Below are positions 1 to 7,881 of a stretch of 12,284 bases of DNA, piece after piece. Made by a program: the position numbers and the translations under genes. Origin of the DNA: Clostridia bacterium (GTDB lineage Bacteria > Bacillota > Clostridia > UMGS1810); NCBI GenBank assembly GCA_016293435.1, contig JAEDEG010000072.1, positions 1 through 12,284 of the forward strand. The letters run 5' to 3'. The notes beneath the pieces were generated by a model. It had not been told where the DNA came from, did not search any database, and saw only the letters and a list, made by a program, of their open reading frames with translations. The stretch's first letter is position 1, and each line of letters starts with the position of its first letter.

Positions 1-593
1 GGGCCTACAACAACTGTTGAGCCTTGCTTTATGGTGCCTGCCTTTTCAAAGGCTATCTGACTGAGTGTATCGCCAAGAATTGCAGTGTGATCAAGACCGA
101 TAGAGGTGATGACATTCACAAGCGGTGTGCCAATTATGTTGGTTGCATCATATCTGCCGCCAAGACCCACCTCCAAAACGGTAACATCACATTTTTTGTC
201 GCAGAAATACTGCATTGCCATGGCTGTGATAAATTCAAATTCTATCGGGCTTAAATCGCCCGATACTTCTTTAACCATATTTGTATAGTATACCAAATCT
301 TCATCGGATATCATCTGATTGCCGATACATATTCTTTCGCTGAATAATTCAATATAAGGTGAGGTATAATACCCCACCTTATAGTTATGGCTTATTAATA
401 TATTTTTCAGCATATTGCAAACCGAGCCCTTACCGTTGGTGCCGGCAACATGGACAAACTGCATGTTATGCTGAGGATTACCGAGCCTTTCGAGGATTAG
501 TGAAATGTTAGAAAGGCCGGCTTTTTTGCCGAATCTGTGCAGCGAATGAATAAATTCTATTGCATCATTTGCATTCTGAATCAATATGTTCAC
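1..593 (-). CDS. folC: Folylpolyglutamate synthase / dihydrofolate synthase, N-terminal part (cut by left window edge)
   Basis: This Mur-ligase-family enzyme adds glutamate to folates, and in bifunctional forms also to dihydropteroate, using ATP in the cytoplasm. About 197 N-terminal residues are visible of a family usually 420 to 440 long; the 3' end lies beyond the left edge. The ATP-binding P-loop GTNGKGS is at residues 51-57, the substrate-loop motif TSPYIELFSERI at 77-88, EVGLGGRYDATN at 141-152 and SIGLDH at 164-169, all in family order. The start is uncertain. The GTG at 593 lies one base after the valS stop codon. An in-frame TTG at 584 has a better Shine-Dalgarno match (AGGGTG, six bases upstream, overlapping the valS stop). 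Either way translation is probably coupled to valS. The valS-folC pair is common in Firmicutes. Whether it also has dihydrofolate synthase activity cannot be judged from this part. Confidence 0.94.
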   Translation of the reverse strand, partial: MNILIQNANDAIEFIHSLHRFGKKAGLSNISLILERLGNPQHNMQFVHVAGTNGKGSVCNMLKNILISHNYKVGYYTSPYIELFSERICIGNQMISDEDLVYYTNMVKEVSGDLSPIEFEFITAMAMQYFCDKKCDVTVLEVGLGGRYDATNIIGTPLVNVITSIGLDHTAILGDTLSQIAFEKAGTIKQGSTVVVG

Positions 594-594
594 C

Positions 595-3228
595 CTATTT
601 CAGCTTTTCAAGACTGTTTTTTACCTCTGCGAGCATTTTGGCATATTTTTCGCCTTTTGCTTTTTCTTCTTCCACAACGTGGGCAGGAGCTTTTGCAACA
701 AAGCCTGCGTTGCTGAGCTTGCCCTCAACACGCTTAATTTCAGCTTCCAAGACTTTGAGCTCTTTTTCAAGACGTTCAATCTCTTTGGAGCGGTCTACAA
801 GCTCATCGAGAGGAATATATATTGTGCCTCCCTCTACAACAACATTTACTGCATTTTCACCTACAGCGTCTGCACTGTCTGTAACAACTGTTTCGGAAGC
901 GGAGGCAAGCTTTTCAAAGTATATGCCGGTATCCTCGAACACAGCCTTATTGTCGGTAACAATAATAAGCTTTGCCTTGCGTGACGGAACAACGTTCATC
1001 TGTGAGCGAATATTGCGGACACTGCGGATTGCATCCATAACAACCTCCATTCTCTTTTTGGCATTGGCAAAATCAAGAGAAGCGTTGTATTCAGGCCACT
1101 TACTTACCATTATACTGTCTTCGCCGGTGGGCAGACTTTGAAAAATCTCTTCGGTGATGAAGGGCATAAAGGGGTGGAGCAATTTGAGTGCTCCGATAAG
1201 TACAAAGCTAAGTACATTCTGTGCTGTTTTGTCGGCGCCGTCCTTTTCGTACAGACGGGGTTTAACAAGCTCGATATACCAATCACAGTAGTTGTCCCAG
1301 ATAAAGTCATACAATTTTGATACGGCAATGCCGAGTTCAAATTTGTCGAGATTTTCGGTAACCTCTTTAACGAGAGTGTTATATTCCGAAAGAATCCACT
1401 TATCCTCAAGTCTGAGGTCAGACTCGTCAGGAAGCTCTATCTTGTCGATAGAAAGATTCATCATGAGAAATCTTGAAGCATTCCAAATCTTATTGGCAAA
1501 GTTACGGCTTGCTTCTACTCTCTCTGTATAAAAACGCATATCATTGCCGGGAGAGTTGCCCGTGGCAAGAGTAAAACGAAGTGCATCGGCACCGTATTCG
1601 GATATGATTTCGAGCGGGTCGATACCGTTGCCGAGGGATTTGCTCATTTTTCTGCCCTGACTGTCACGAACAAGACCGTGAATAAACACCTTGTCAAAAG
1701 GCACCTGACCGGTGTGTTCAAGACCGGAGAACATCATTCTCATTACCCAAAAAGGTATAATGTCGTAACCGGTAACAAGCACGCTTGTGGGATAGAAATA
1801 GTCCATTTCCTCTGTTTTATCGGGCCATCCGAGTGTAGAGAATGGCCAAAGAGCAGAGCTGAACCATGTATCCAGAGTGTCGGGATCTTGACGCATGGGC
1901 TTGCCGCACTTGGGACAAACAGCAGAATCTTCTTTGGTTACTACCATCTCATTGCAGTCGTCACAATAAAAAGCCGGAATGCGGTGACCCCACCAGAGCT
2001 GACGGGAAATACACCAGTCGCGTATATTTTCTAACCAATGGAAATATATTTTTTCAAAATGCTCGGGAATAAACTTTGTTTTGTCATTTTTAACCGCATC
2101 AATAGCAGGCTTTGCAAGCGGTTCCATCTTTACAAACCACTGCTTTGAAATGATGGGCTCTACCGTTGTTTTGCAGCGGTAACACTGACCTACATTGTGG
2201 CTGTGGTCTTCAATTTTCAGAAGAAGTCCCATATGTTTGAGATCTTCTACCATCTGTTTGCGACACTCATAGCGATCCATGCCTTCGTACTTGCCTGCAT
2301 AGGAATTCATTGTGGCATCGTCGTTCATAACCTTAATCTGCTCTAAGTTGTGACGCATGCCAACCTCAAAGTCGTTGGGATCGTGAGCGGGTGTAATTTT
2401 AACGCAGCCCGTACCAAATTCTTTGTCAACATATTCGTCGGCAATAACGGGAATCTCTCTGCCAACCAAAGGAAGGATGAGTGTTTTGCCAACCAAAGAG
2501 GTGTATCTTTCGTCTTCGGGATTTACTGCAACCGCTGTATCACCAAAGAGTGTTTCGGGGCGGGTTGTGGCAATTACAACATACTCGTCGGAATCCTTAA
2601 CATTATATTTTATATGCCAAAAGCTGCCCGGCTGTTCTGCATGGTCAACCTCTGCATCCGAAAGTGCGGTTATACAATGAGGACACCAATTGATTATACG
2701 GCTGCCCTGATATATGAGACCCTTGTTATAAAGATTTACAAAAACTTCTTTAACTGCTTTGGAGCAGCCATCATCCATTGTAAAGCGTTCTCTGTCCCAG
2801 TCGCAGGAGGAACCGATTTTTTTAAGCTGATTGATAATACGGCTACCGTATTTTTCCTTCCAGTCCCAAACTCTCTCGAGAAATTTCTCTCTGCCGAGAT
2901 CATAGCGGGTAAGACCCTCGTTTACACGAAGCTCTTCTTCAACCTTTATCTGAGTGGCTATGCCTGCGTGGTCTGTGCCCGGAACCCAGAGGGTGGAAAA
3001 GCCCTGCATTCTCTTATAGCGGATAAGAATATCCTGTAGGGTTTCGTCGAGGGCATGACCCATATGGAGCTGACCCGTAACGTTTGGAGGAGGAATTACA
3101 ATCGTAAAGGGTTTTTTTGTTTTATCTACTTCGGCATGAAAATAACCTTTTTCCATCCAATCGGCATAAATTCTGTCTTCCACCTCAGACGGATTATAGG
3201 TTTTTGCCAGTTCTTTCTTGGTATTCAT
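595..3228 (-). CDS. valS: Valine--tRNA ligase (ValRS)
   Basis: This class I aminoacyl-tRNA synthetase charges tRNA-Val with valine and edits mischarged threonine. At 877 residues it has the normal bacterial length. The HIGH-type motif HMGH is at residues 55-58, just after PPPNVTGQL, and the KMSKS loop is at 527-531. The CP1 editing domain is recognisable by TTRPETLFGDTAVAVNP (221-237) and TPAHDPNDFEVG (279-290). A zinc-ribbon-like pattern CxxC...CxxC sits at C422, C425, C438 and C441. The last 65 or so residues are Lys/Glu-rich and fit the C-terminal tRNA-binding coiled coil (VDRSKEIERLEKELKVLEAE). The ATG start at 3228 has AAAGGAG 10 bases upstream. It lies 43 bases after pfkA and one base before folC, so it is probably co-transcribed from the promoter before pfkA. 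There is no room for a T-box leader directly before it. Confidence 0.98.
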   Translation of the reverse strand: MNTKKELAKTYNPSEVEDRIYADWMEKGYFHAEVDKTKKPFTIVIPPPNVTGQLHMGHALDETLQDILIRYKRMQGFSTLWVPGTDHAGIATQIKVEEELRVNEGLTRYDLGREKFLERVWDWKEKYGSRIINQLKKIGSSCDWDRERFTMDDGCSKAVKEVFVNLYNKGLIYQGSRIINWCPHCITALSDAEVDHAEQPGSFWHIKYNVKDSDEYVVIATTRPETLFGDTAVAVNPEDERYTSLVGKTLILPLVGREIPVIADEYVDKEFGTGCVKITPAHDPNDFEVGMRHNLEQIKVMNDDATMNSYAGKYEGMDRYECRKQMVEDLKHMGLLLKIEDHSHNVGQCYRCKTTVEPIISKQWFVKMEPLAKPAIDAVKNDKTKFIPEHFEKIYFHWLENIRDWCISRQLWWGHRIPAFYCDDCNEMVVTKEDSAVCPKCGKPMRQDPDTLDTWFSSALWPFSTLGWPDKTEEMDYFYPTSVLVTGYDIIPFWVMRMMFSGLEHTGQVPFDKVFIHGLVRDSQGRKMSKSLGNGIDPLEIISEYGADALRFTLATGNSPGNDMRFYTERVEASRNFANKIWNASRFLMMNLSIDKIELPDESDLRLEDKWILSEYNTLVKEVTENLDKFELGIAVSKLYDFIWDNYCDWYIELVKPRLYEKDGADKTAQNVLSFVLIGALKLLHPFMPFITEEIFQSLPTGEDSIMVSKWPEYNASLDFANAKKRMEVVMDAIRSVRNIRSQMNVVPSRKAKLIIVTDNKAVFEDTGIYFEKLASASETVVTDSADAVGENAVNVVVEGGTIYIPLDELVDRSKEIERLEKELKVLEAEIKRVEGKLSNAGFVAKAPAHVVEEEKAKGEKYAKMLAEVKNSLEKLK

Positions 3229-3238
3229 AAGTGCGTTT

Positions 3239-3245
3239 CTCCTTT
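3239..3245 (-). promoter_or_regulatory. Ribosome binding site of valS
   Basis: AAAGGAG on the minus strand, 10 bases before the valS ATG, within the 43-base pfkA-valS gap. The spacing is a little long but the match is good, and it supports the ATG at 3228 as the start. Confidence 0.75.
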
Positions 3246-3271
3246 ATACAAAACGTATTTATTATTCTTAA

Positions 3272-4261
3272 TCAGACACCCCTCGAAAGATTGCCCACGA
3301 GGCAGTATTTATATTCGGAAATACTTTTCTTCATAGCAAGACCTTCGTCTATATCAACATCATCTATCATACCGTTTTTGACAATGACAACTCTGTTGGA
3401 TTTGCCCTCTGTCAAAAGATCTATAGCTCTCATGCCCATCTGCGCCGCAATAACACGATCGCGAATTGTGGGACTGCCGCCTCGCTGAATGTGCCCAAGA
3501 ACTGTGGCTCTGGTCTCTACATCGGAACATTCTTCTATCATTTCGGCAAGCTTTTGAGAATCTCCAACACCCTCGGCAATAATAACAATGTGATGCTTCT
3601 TGCCTACCTTTTGACCTGCTTCAATGTCCTTTACAATACGTGTAACAAGGTCTACCTTGGAAGTATTTTTGTCTTTTTCGGGCACTATTACCATCTCTGC
3701 ACCGGTTGCAAGAGCAACATCCACGGCAATATATCCGGCATTTCTGCCCATAACCTCAATAAGAGAGCACCTCTGGTGACTGGTAGCCGTATCTCTGATT
3801 TTGTCGACGGCTTCCATTGCAGTGTTCAGAGCTGTGTCATAGCCTATGGTATATTCGGTACATGAAATATCGTTGTCTATGGTGCCCGGAATCCCTATGG
3901 TGGGGAGCCCGTTTTCACAGAGCTTTTGAGCTCCTCTGAAAGAGCCGTCACCGCCGATTACAATAAGGGCGTCAATACCGTAATCCTTAGCCGCTTTTAC
4001 TGCCTGAGCGATACCCTCGGGTGTGGGGAACAATTTGCTCCTTGCTGTTTGAAGCACGGTGCCGCCTCTCTGAATAAGATCGCACACACTGGCAGCATCC
4101 ATCTCTATAAATTCGCCTCTCAAAAGGCCGTGATAACCACGCTCAACTCCGACCATACGAAATTCCTTGGTGAGACCATATCTGACAACAGCACGGATGG
4201 CTGCATTCATACCCGGTGCATCACCGCCGCTTGTAAGTACTCCTATTGTTTTGATATCCAT
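3272..4261 (-). CDS. pfkA: ATP-dependent 6-phosphofructokinase
   Basis: This enzyme phosphorylates fructose 6-phosphate to fructose 1,6-bisphosphate, the committed step of glycolysis, in the cytoplasm. The protein is 329 residues from the ATG at 4261, close to the roughly 320 of bacterial PfkA. TSGGDAPGMNAAIRA (10-24) is the N-terminal nucleotide-binding signature. GGDGS at 103-107 has the glycine typical of ATP-using rather than pyrophosphate-using enzymes. PGTIDND at 125-131 carries the presumed catalytic base D129, and MGRNAG is at 171-176. The reading frame is open for 14 more codons upstream, but a strong GGAGGAG five bases before 4261 and the family N-terminus (short lead, then IGVLTSGGDAPG) fix the start here. 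The dnaE-pfkA linkage is common in Firmicutes; in many of them pyk follows pfkA, whereas here valS does. It is the first gene after a 158-base gap with its own promoter. Confidence 0.97.
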   Translation of the reverse strand: MDIKTIGVLTSGGDAPGMNAAIRAVVRYGLTKEFRMVGVERGYHGLLRGEFIEMDAASVCDLIQRGGTVLQTARSKLFPTPEGIAQAVKAAKDYGIDALIVIGGDGSFRGAQKLCENGLPTIGIPGTIDNDISCTEYTIGYDTALNTAMEAVDKIRDTATSHQRCSLIEVMGRNAGYIAVDVALATGAEMVIVPEKDKNTSKVDLVTRIVKDIEAGQKVGKKHHIVIIAEGVGDSQKLAEMIEECSDVETRATVLGHIQRGGSPTIRDRVIAAQMGMRAIDLLTEGKSNRVVIVKNGMIDDVDIDEGLAMKKSISEYKYCLVGNLSRGV

Positions 4262-4266
4262 ACTAT

Positions 4267-4273
4267 CTCCTCC
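4267..4273 (-). promoter_or_regulatory. Ribosome binding site that fixes the pfkA start
   Basis: GGAGGAG on the minus strand, five bases before the ATG at 4261. It selects this ATG over the open upstream extension that begins at 4303. Confidence 0.85.
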
Positions 4274-4322
4274 GTAATATCTGAAAAAACTAATAATTTG
4301 CAATAATTATATTTTTACTTAT

Positions 4323-4358
4323 CTTATATAATATAAACTATTTTTATTCAAAAATCAA
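4323..4358 (-). promoter_or_regulatory. Promoter region for pfkA-valS-folC, with two overlapping sigma-A-type options
   Basis: On the minus strand, TTGATT (4358-4353) and TATATT (4335-4330) are separated by exactly 17 bases. A second pair shifted by seven bases, TTGAAT (4351-4346) and TATAAG (4328-4323), is also separated by 17 bases. Both resemble the vegetative TTGACA/TATAAT consensus (four of six at -35 and five of six at -10). Transcription would begin roughly 50 to 60 bases before the pfkA start. This supports a separate pfkA-valS-folC unit. Which pair is used, or whether both are, is inference. Confidence 0.65.
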
Positions 4359-4419
4359 GCCTATGTCTCAAATTTGGGATAATACTCCAATTTTTTCATA
4401 ATTTCAGGTTATGATAGTG

Positions 4420-7400
4420 CTATTTTACACATTTAATCTTGATATTATCTTCACCGACAAGCTCTTCGAGAGCAAAAAGCAAATCGTCACTGAGGCTTAC
4501 CCTGTGAGACGAATCGGAGCGAACCACAGATTTGGTATCAATCATATAAACATAGATATCACTGCTGCCGGGATGCTTTTGAAGCAGGGGCTTTAGTTTA
4601 TCAAAATCTTCGGCTGAGCCTACACGCACATAAAGTGACCTATCTGCGCCGGGCTGCATTGCAGAAAGCAAAGCGGCAGAAGACATTATAAGCTCGGTTC
4701 CTTTTTCGGGATCACTACATGATACAGCTGCAGTCATACATACAACGGCGCCTTCAGAAATCAGTGACGCATAGGACAAAATGGTCTTTTCAAAGGCTAT
4801 AACAGGGCATTCGCCCGAAAAATCGGAAAGCTTCATGGATGAAATCATACGTCCGGATTTGGTTCTGCCGGTTGATACGGCTGTTATTCTGCCGCATATA
4901 TTTATTCTCATGCCGTCATATTCGGGGTGTGTGCACACCTCAGCCACGGTCATATCACTAAAAGCAAGCATCTTGTAGCGAAAGCTCTCAAGAGGATGAC
5001 CCGAAAAATACATACCGGAATATTCATACTCAAAGGAGAGCTTTTCACTCTGTTCAAAATCGGCTGCATTCTCATTTATGAGCTCGGGCTCTGAAAAGTC
5101 GGCAGACGGCATTGAAGAAAACCAGTCAAGCTGCCCTTCACCCATGGTGCGCGTTATGTTTGTGTGTATATCACAAAGGCGCTCATAATTAAAAAGCAAA
5201 ACACGTCGATTGGGATAGGCCGAGTCGAAGCAGCCACAGCGTATAAGTCCCTCAACACTGCGCTTGTTCAACTCGTATGCCGACATTCTGCCGATAAAGT
5301 CGTTAAGTGATGTAAAATCGCCGTTTTTCTTTCTCTCTTCGGCTATAAAGGTCGGAAATCTGTCACCCACATTTTTTATCCAGCAAAGTCCGAATCGGAC
5401 ATTGTCTCCCTCAGGCATAAAATGTGTACTGCTTTTGTTGATATCGGGCGGCAGCACCTTTATACCGTATTTGGCAAAGGACGAAATATACTTTACAGCC
5501 TTGTTGGTATTACCGGCATAATTGCGAAGAACCGCGGCAAGATAGCAGGTGGGCCAGTGAGCCTTAAGATATGCTGTTCTGTAGGCTACAAGAGCGTAGC
5601 ATGCAGCGTGGGATTTGTTAAAAGCGTAATTTGCAAAATCTACCAGTGAATCAAAAATCTCGTTTGCGCAAGCTTCATCAATACCGCGCCTTATTGCACC
5701 GTCGATAACCGTTTTTCCGTTTTCTTCATAACCATACAGAAAAATACGGCGCTCCTTTTGCATCTGTTCCTGATTTTTCTTTGCCATACTGCGGCGGACA
5801 AGGTCGGCTCTCCCCATGGAATATCCTGCAATAGTACGGACAATCTTCATAACCTGCTCTTGATACACAACTACTCCGAAGGTGGATTCCAGAATATCCT
5901 TAAGCAGCGGATGCTTGTAGGTTATAGCACTCGGGTCAGCCACATTTTTTAAAAATTCGGGTATCTGATCCATAGGACCGGGACGGTATATGGAGGTGGC
6001 TGTTATAATATCTTCGAGTTTGGAGGGCTTGAATCGCCTGAGAAAGGTTTGCAAGCCGGGATTTTCGAGCTGAAATACTCCGTCTGTATCGCCTTTTTGA
6101 ATGAGGTCAAAGGTTTTGGAGTCGGTAAGACTTATTGAATTTATATCTACATCAGCATGATATATGGAGTTTACCATGTCTATGCAGTCGTCAATTATGG
6201 TAAGATTTCTGAGACCGAGAAAATCCATTTTGAGGAGTCCTATTTTTTCGAGTGATGACATGGGATATTGAGTCAGTAGTCCGGTATCACCCTGTTGGAG
6301 CGGAACATAACGGGTGAGGTCATCATCTCCTATTACAACTCCCGCCGCATGGGTAGATGCGTTTCGAGGAAAGCCCTCAAGCCTCATGGCAATGTCGAGA
6401 AGGCGTCTGATATCAGAGTCTGTGCGGTACATATCGGAAAGCTGAGGAGATTTTTTTATGGCATCGGCAAGCTTTATGTTAAGAACCGAAGGAACAGCCT
6501 TTGACACCTTGTCTGTAACGGCAAGACTTATTCCCATAACTCTGCCAACATCCTTTATTGCGGCTCTTGCTGCCAGAGTGCCAAAGGTTATTATCTGACT
6601 GACTCTGCGCTTTCCGTATTTTTGTGCAACATAGTTTCTTACTTCGTCTCTGCGTTTATAGCAAAAATCAATATCGATATCGGGAAGCGTTACACGATCG
6701 GGATTAAGAAACCGCTCAAAAATCAAGTTGAATGCAATTGGGTCAACCTCGGTAATATTAAGACAGTACGAAACAAGGCTTCCTGCCGCCGACCCTCTGC
6801 CGGGGCCTACCGAAATACCGTTGTCTTTGGAATATTTTATAAAATCATGAACAATCAAAAAATAGTCGGTATAGCCCATACTGTTGATTACGCCAAGCTC
6901 ATAGTCAAGTCTTTCGGTAAGCTCAGGGGTAACAACATCGTATTTTTTGCAAAGCCCCTCGTTGCAGAGCCTATGCAAATATTCTTCGTGAGAAAGAGGT
7001 GAGTCGATTTTGATTCCGGGTAGATGGAGGCTTGTCATATCTATTGTAAGATTGCACCTTTCGGCAATTGAAACTGTGTTTTCCAGTGCATTGCGGCAGT
7101 CTGAAAAAAGCGCCGACATTTCGTTTTGGTCTTTGAAATAGTATTCGTCGCCCTCCATTTTGAGACGGTCGGTATCAGAAAGCCTTTTGCCCGTCTGAAT
7201 ACAGGTTAAAACATCCTGAAGAAGAGCTTCGTCACGGGTCACATAGTGAACATCATTGGTTGCAACAAGCCCTATTCCCGTTTGTGACGAGATTTTTACA
7301 AGTGCTTCTCTTACTCTTTCTTCTTCGGGCAGGCCGTGATTTTGAATTTCGATATAAAAATTTTCTTTGCCGAAAATATCTGAATACTCAAGCGCCTTTG

Positions 7401-7869
7401 AGATAGCGGCATCATACCCGACATTCAAAAATGCGGAGGGAACATCACCCCTGAGGCAGGCACTGAGAGCTATAAGACCCTCGGAGCAAGAGCGCAAAAG
7501 CTCGGTATCGACTCTGGGTTTATAATAAAAGCCCTCGGTATGGGCATGGGTAACAAGCTTCATGAGATTGCGGTAACCGGTTTCGTTTTTGCACAGCAAA
7601 ACAAGATGCCCGTATCGTTTGTCTGAACGGGAATCTTTGCTGAATCTGCTTCGGGGTGCTGTATATACCTCGCATCCGATTATGGGTTTTATTCCCCTTG
7701 CTATGGCAGCCTCGTAAAACTCGATACAACCATACATTGTGCCGTGGTCGGTTATTGCCACTGCTTTCATGCCGAGCTCACGGGCGCGGTCAAGAGTACG
7801 GTTTATATCGGCTGCACCGTCGAGCAGGCTGTATTGAGTATGCAGATGCAAATGAACAAAGTCTTGCAT
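4420..7869 (-). CDS. dnaE: DNA polymerase III subunit alpha, DnaE type
   Basis: This is a C-family replicative DNA polymerase of 1149 residues, the usual length for DnaE. An N-terminal PHP domain (about 1-210) carries H8, H10, D17, H42, E67, H88, C138, D206 and H208, which correspond to the metal ligands of PHP-active homologues. The polymerase core has GPGRGSAAGS (355-364), the catalytic acidic motif PDIDID (396-401) and the third acid, D549, in KMDFLGLR. A helix-hairpin-helix region lies around 825-890. QLDWF at 913-917 fits the beta-clamp-binding consensus. An OB-fold is likely at about 985-1070, followed by a small C-terminal domain. The ATG at 7869 has AGAGGT six bases upstream, overlapping the whiA stop codon, so translation is probably coupled. 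Firmicutes usually also carry PolC, with DnaE extending primers; whether that applies here cannot be seen. Confidence 0.97.
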   Translation of the reverse strand: MQDFVHLHLHTQYSLLDGAADINRTLDRARELGMKAVAITDHGTMYGCIEFYEAAIARGIKPIIGCEVYTAPRSRFSKDSRSDKRYGHLVLLCKNETGYRNLMKLVTHAHTEGFYYKPRVDTELLRSCSEGLIALSACLRGDVPSAFLNVGYDAAISKALEYSDIFGKENFYIEIQNHGLPEEERVREALVKISSQTGIGLVATNDVHYVTRDEALLQDVLTCIQTGKRLSDTDRLKMEGDEYYFKDQNEMSALFSDCRNALENTVSIAERCNLTIDMTSLHLPGIKIDSPLSHEEYLHRLCNEGLCKKYDVVTPELTERLDYELGVINSMGYTDYFLIVHDFIKYSKDNGISVGPGRGSAAGSLVSYCLNITEVDPIAFNLIFERFLNPDRVTLPDIDIDFCYKRRDEVRNYVAQKYGKRRVSQIITFGTLAARAAIKDVGRVMGISLAVTDKVSKAVPSVLNIKLADAIKKSPQLSDMYRTDSDIRRLLDIAMRLEGFPRNASTHAAGVVIGDDDLTRYVPLQQGDTGLLTQYPMSSLEKIGLLKMDFLGLRNLTIIDDCIDMVNSIYHADVDINSISLTDSKTFDLIQKGDTDGVFQLENPGLQTFLRRFKPSKLEDIITATSIYRPGPMDQIPEFLKNVADPSAITYKHPLLKDILESTFGVVVYQEQVMKIVRTIAGYSMGRADLVRRSMAKKNQEQMQKERRIFLYGYEENGKTVIDGAIRRGIDEACANEIFDSLVDFANYAFNKSHAACYALVAYRTAYLKAHWPTCYLAAVLRNYAGNTNKAVKYISSFAKYGIKVLPPDINKSSTHFMPEGDNVRFGLCWIKNVGDRFPTFIAEERKKNGDFTSLNDFIGRMSAYELNKRSVEGLIRCGCFDSAYPNRRVLLFNYERLCDIHTNITRTMGEGQLDWFSSMPSADFSEPELINENAADFEQSEKLSFEYEYSGMYFSGHPLESFRYKMLAFSDMTVAEVCTHPEYDGMRINICGRITAVSTGRTKSGRMISSMKLSDFSGECPVIAFEKTILSYASLISEGAVVCMTAAVSCSDPEKGTELIMSSAALLSAMQPGADRSLYVRVGSAEDFDKLKPLLQKHPGSSDIYVYMIDTKSVVRSDSSHRVSLSDDLLFALEELVGEDNIKIKCVK

Positions 7870-7875
7870 TATATT

Positions 7876-7881
7876 ACCTCT
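7876..7881 (-). promoter_or_regulatory. Ribosome binding site of dnaE, overlapping the whiA stop codon
   Basis: AGAGGT on the minus strand, six bases before the dnaE ATG. Its first bases are shared with the TAG stop of whiA, which suggests translational coupling of the two genes. Confidence 0.7.

Noticed and set aside
560..1141. A 193-codon open frame rich in Ser/Thr on the plus strand
   Set aside because: It is antisense to the C-terminal coiled coil of valS; the Ser/Thr/Leu richness is the expected reverse reading of Glu/Lys codons.
2350..3039. A 229-codon open frame on the plus strand opposite valS
   Set aside because: It is antisense to a certain valS gene, has no ribosome binding site, and its Cys/Asn/Phe-rich translation resembles no family; it is a shadow of valS codon use.
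4262..4303. Fourteen-codon N-terminal extension of PfkA
   Set aside because: It would place the strong GGAGGAG inside the coding region, and the extension does not match PfkA N-termini.
4370..4396. Hairpin followed by a T-run on the plus strand in the dnaE-pfkA gap
   Set aside because: The stem is short and bulged (AAATTTGG/CCAATTT), no plus-strand gene lies before it, and on the minus strand it has no U-tract, so it is not a convincing dnaE terminator.
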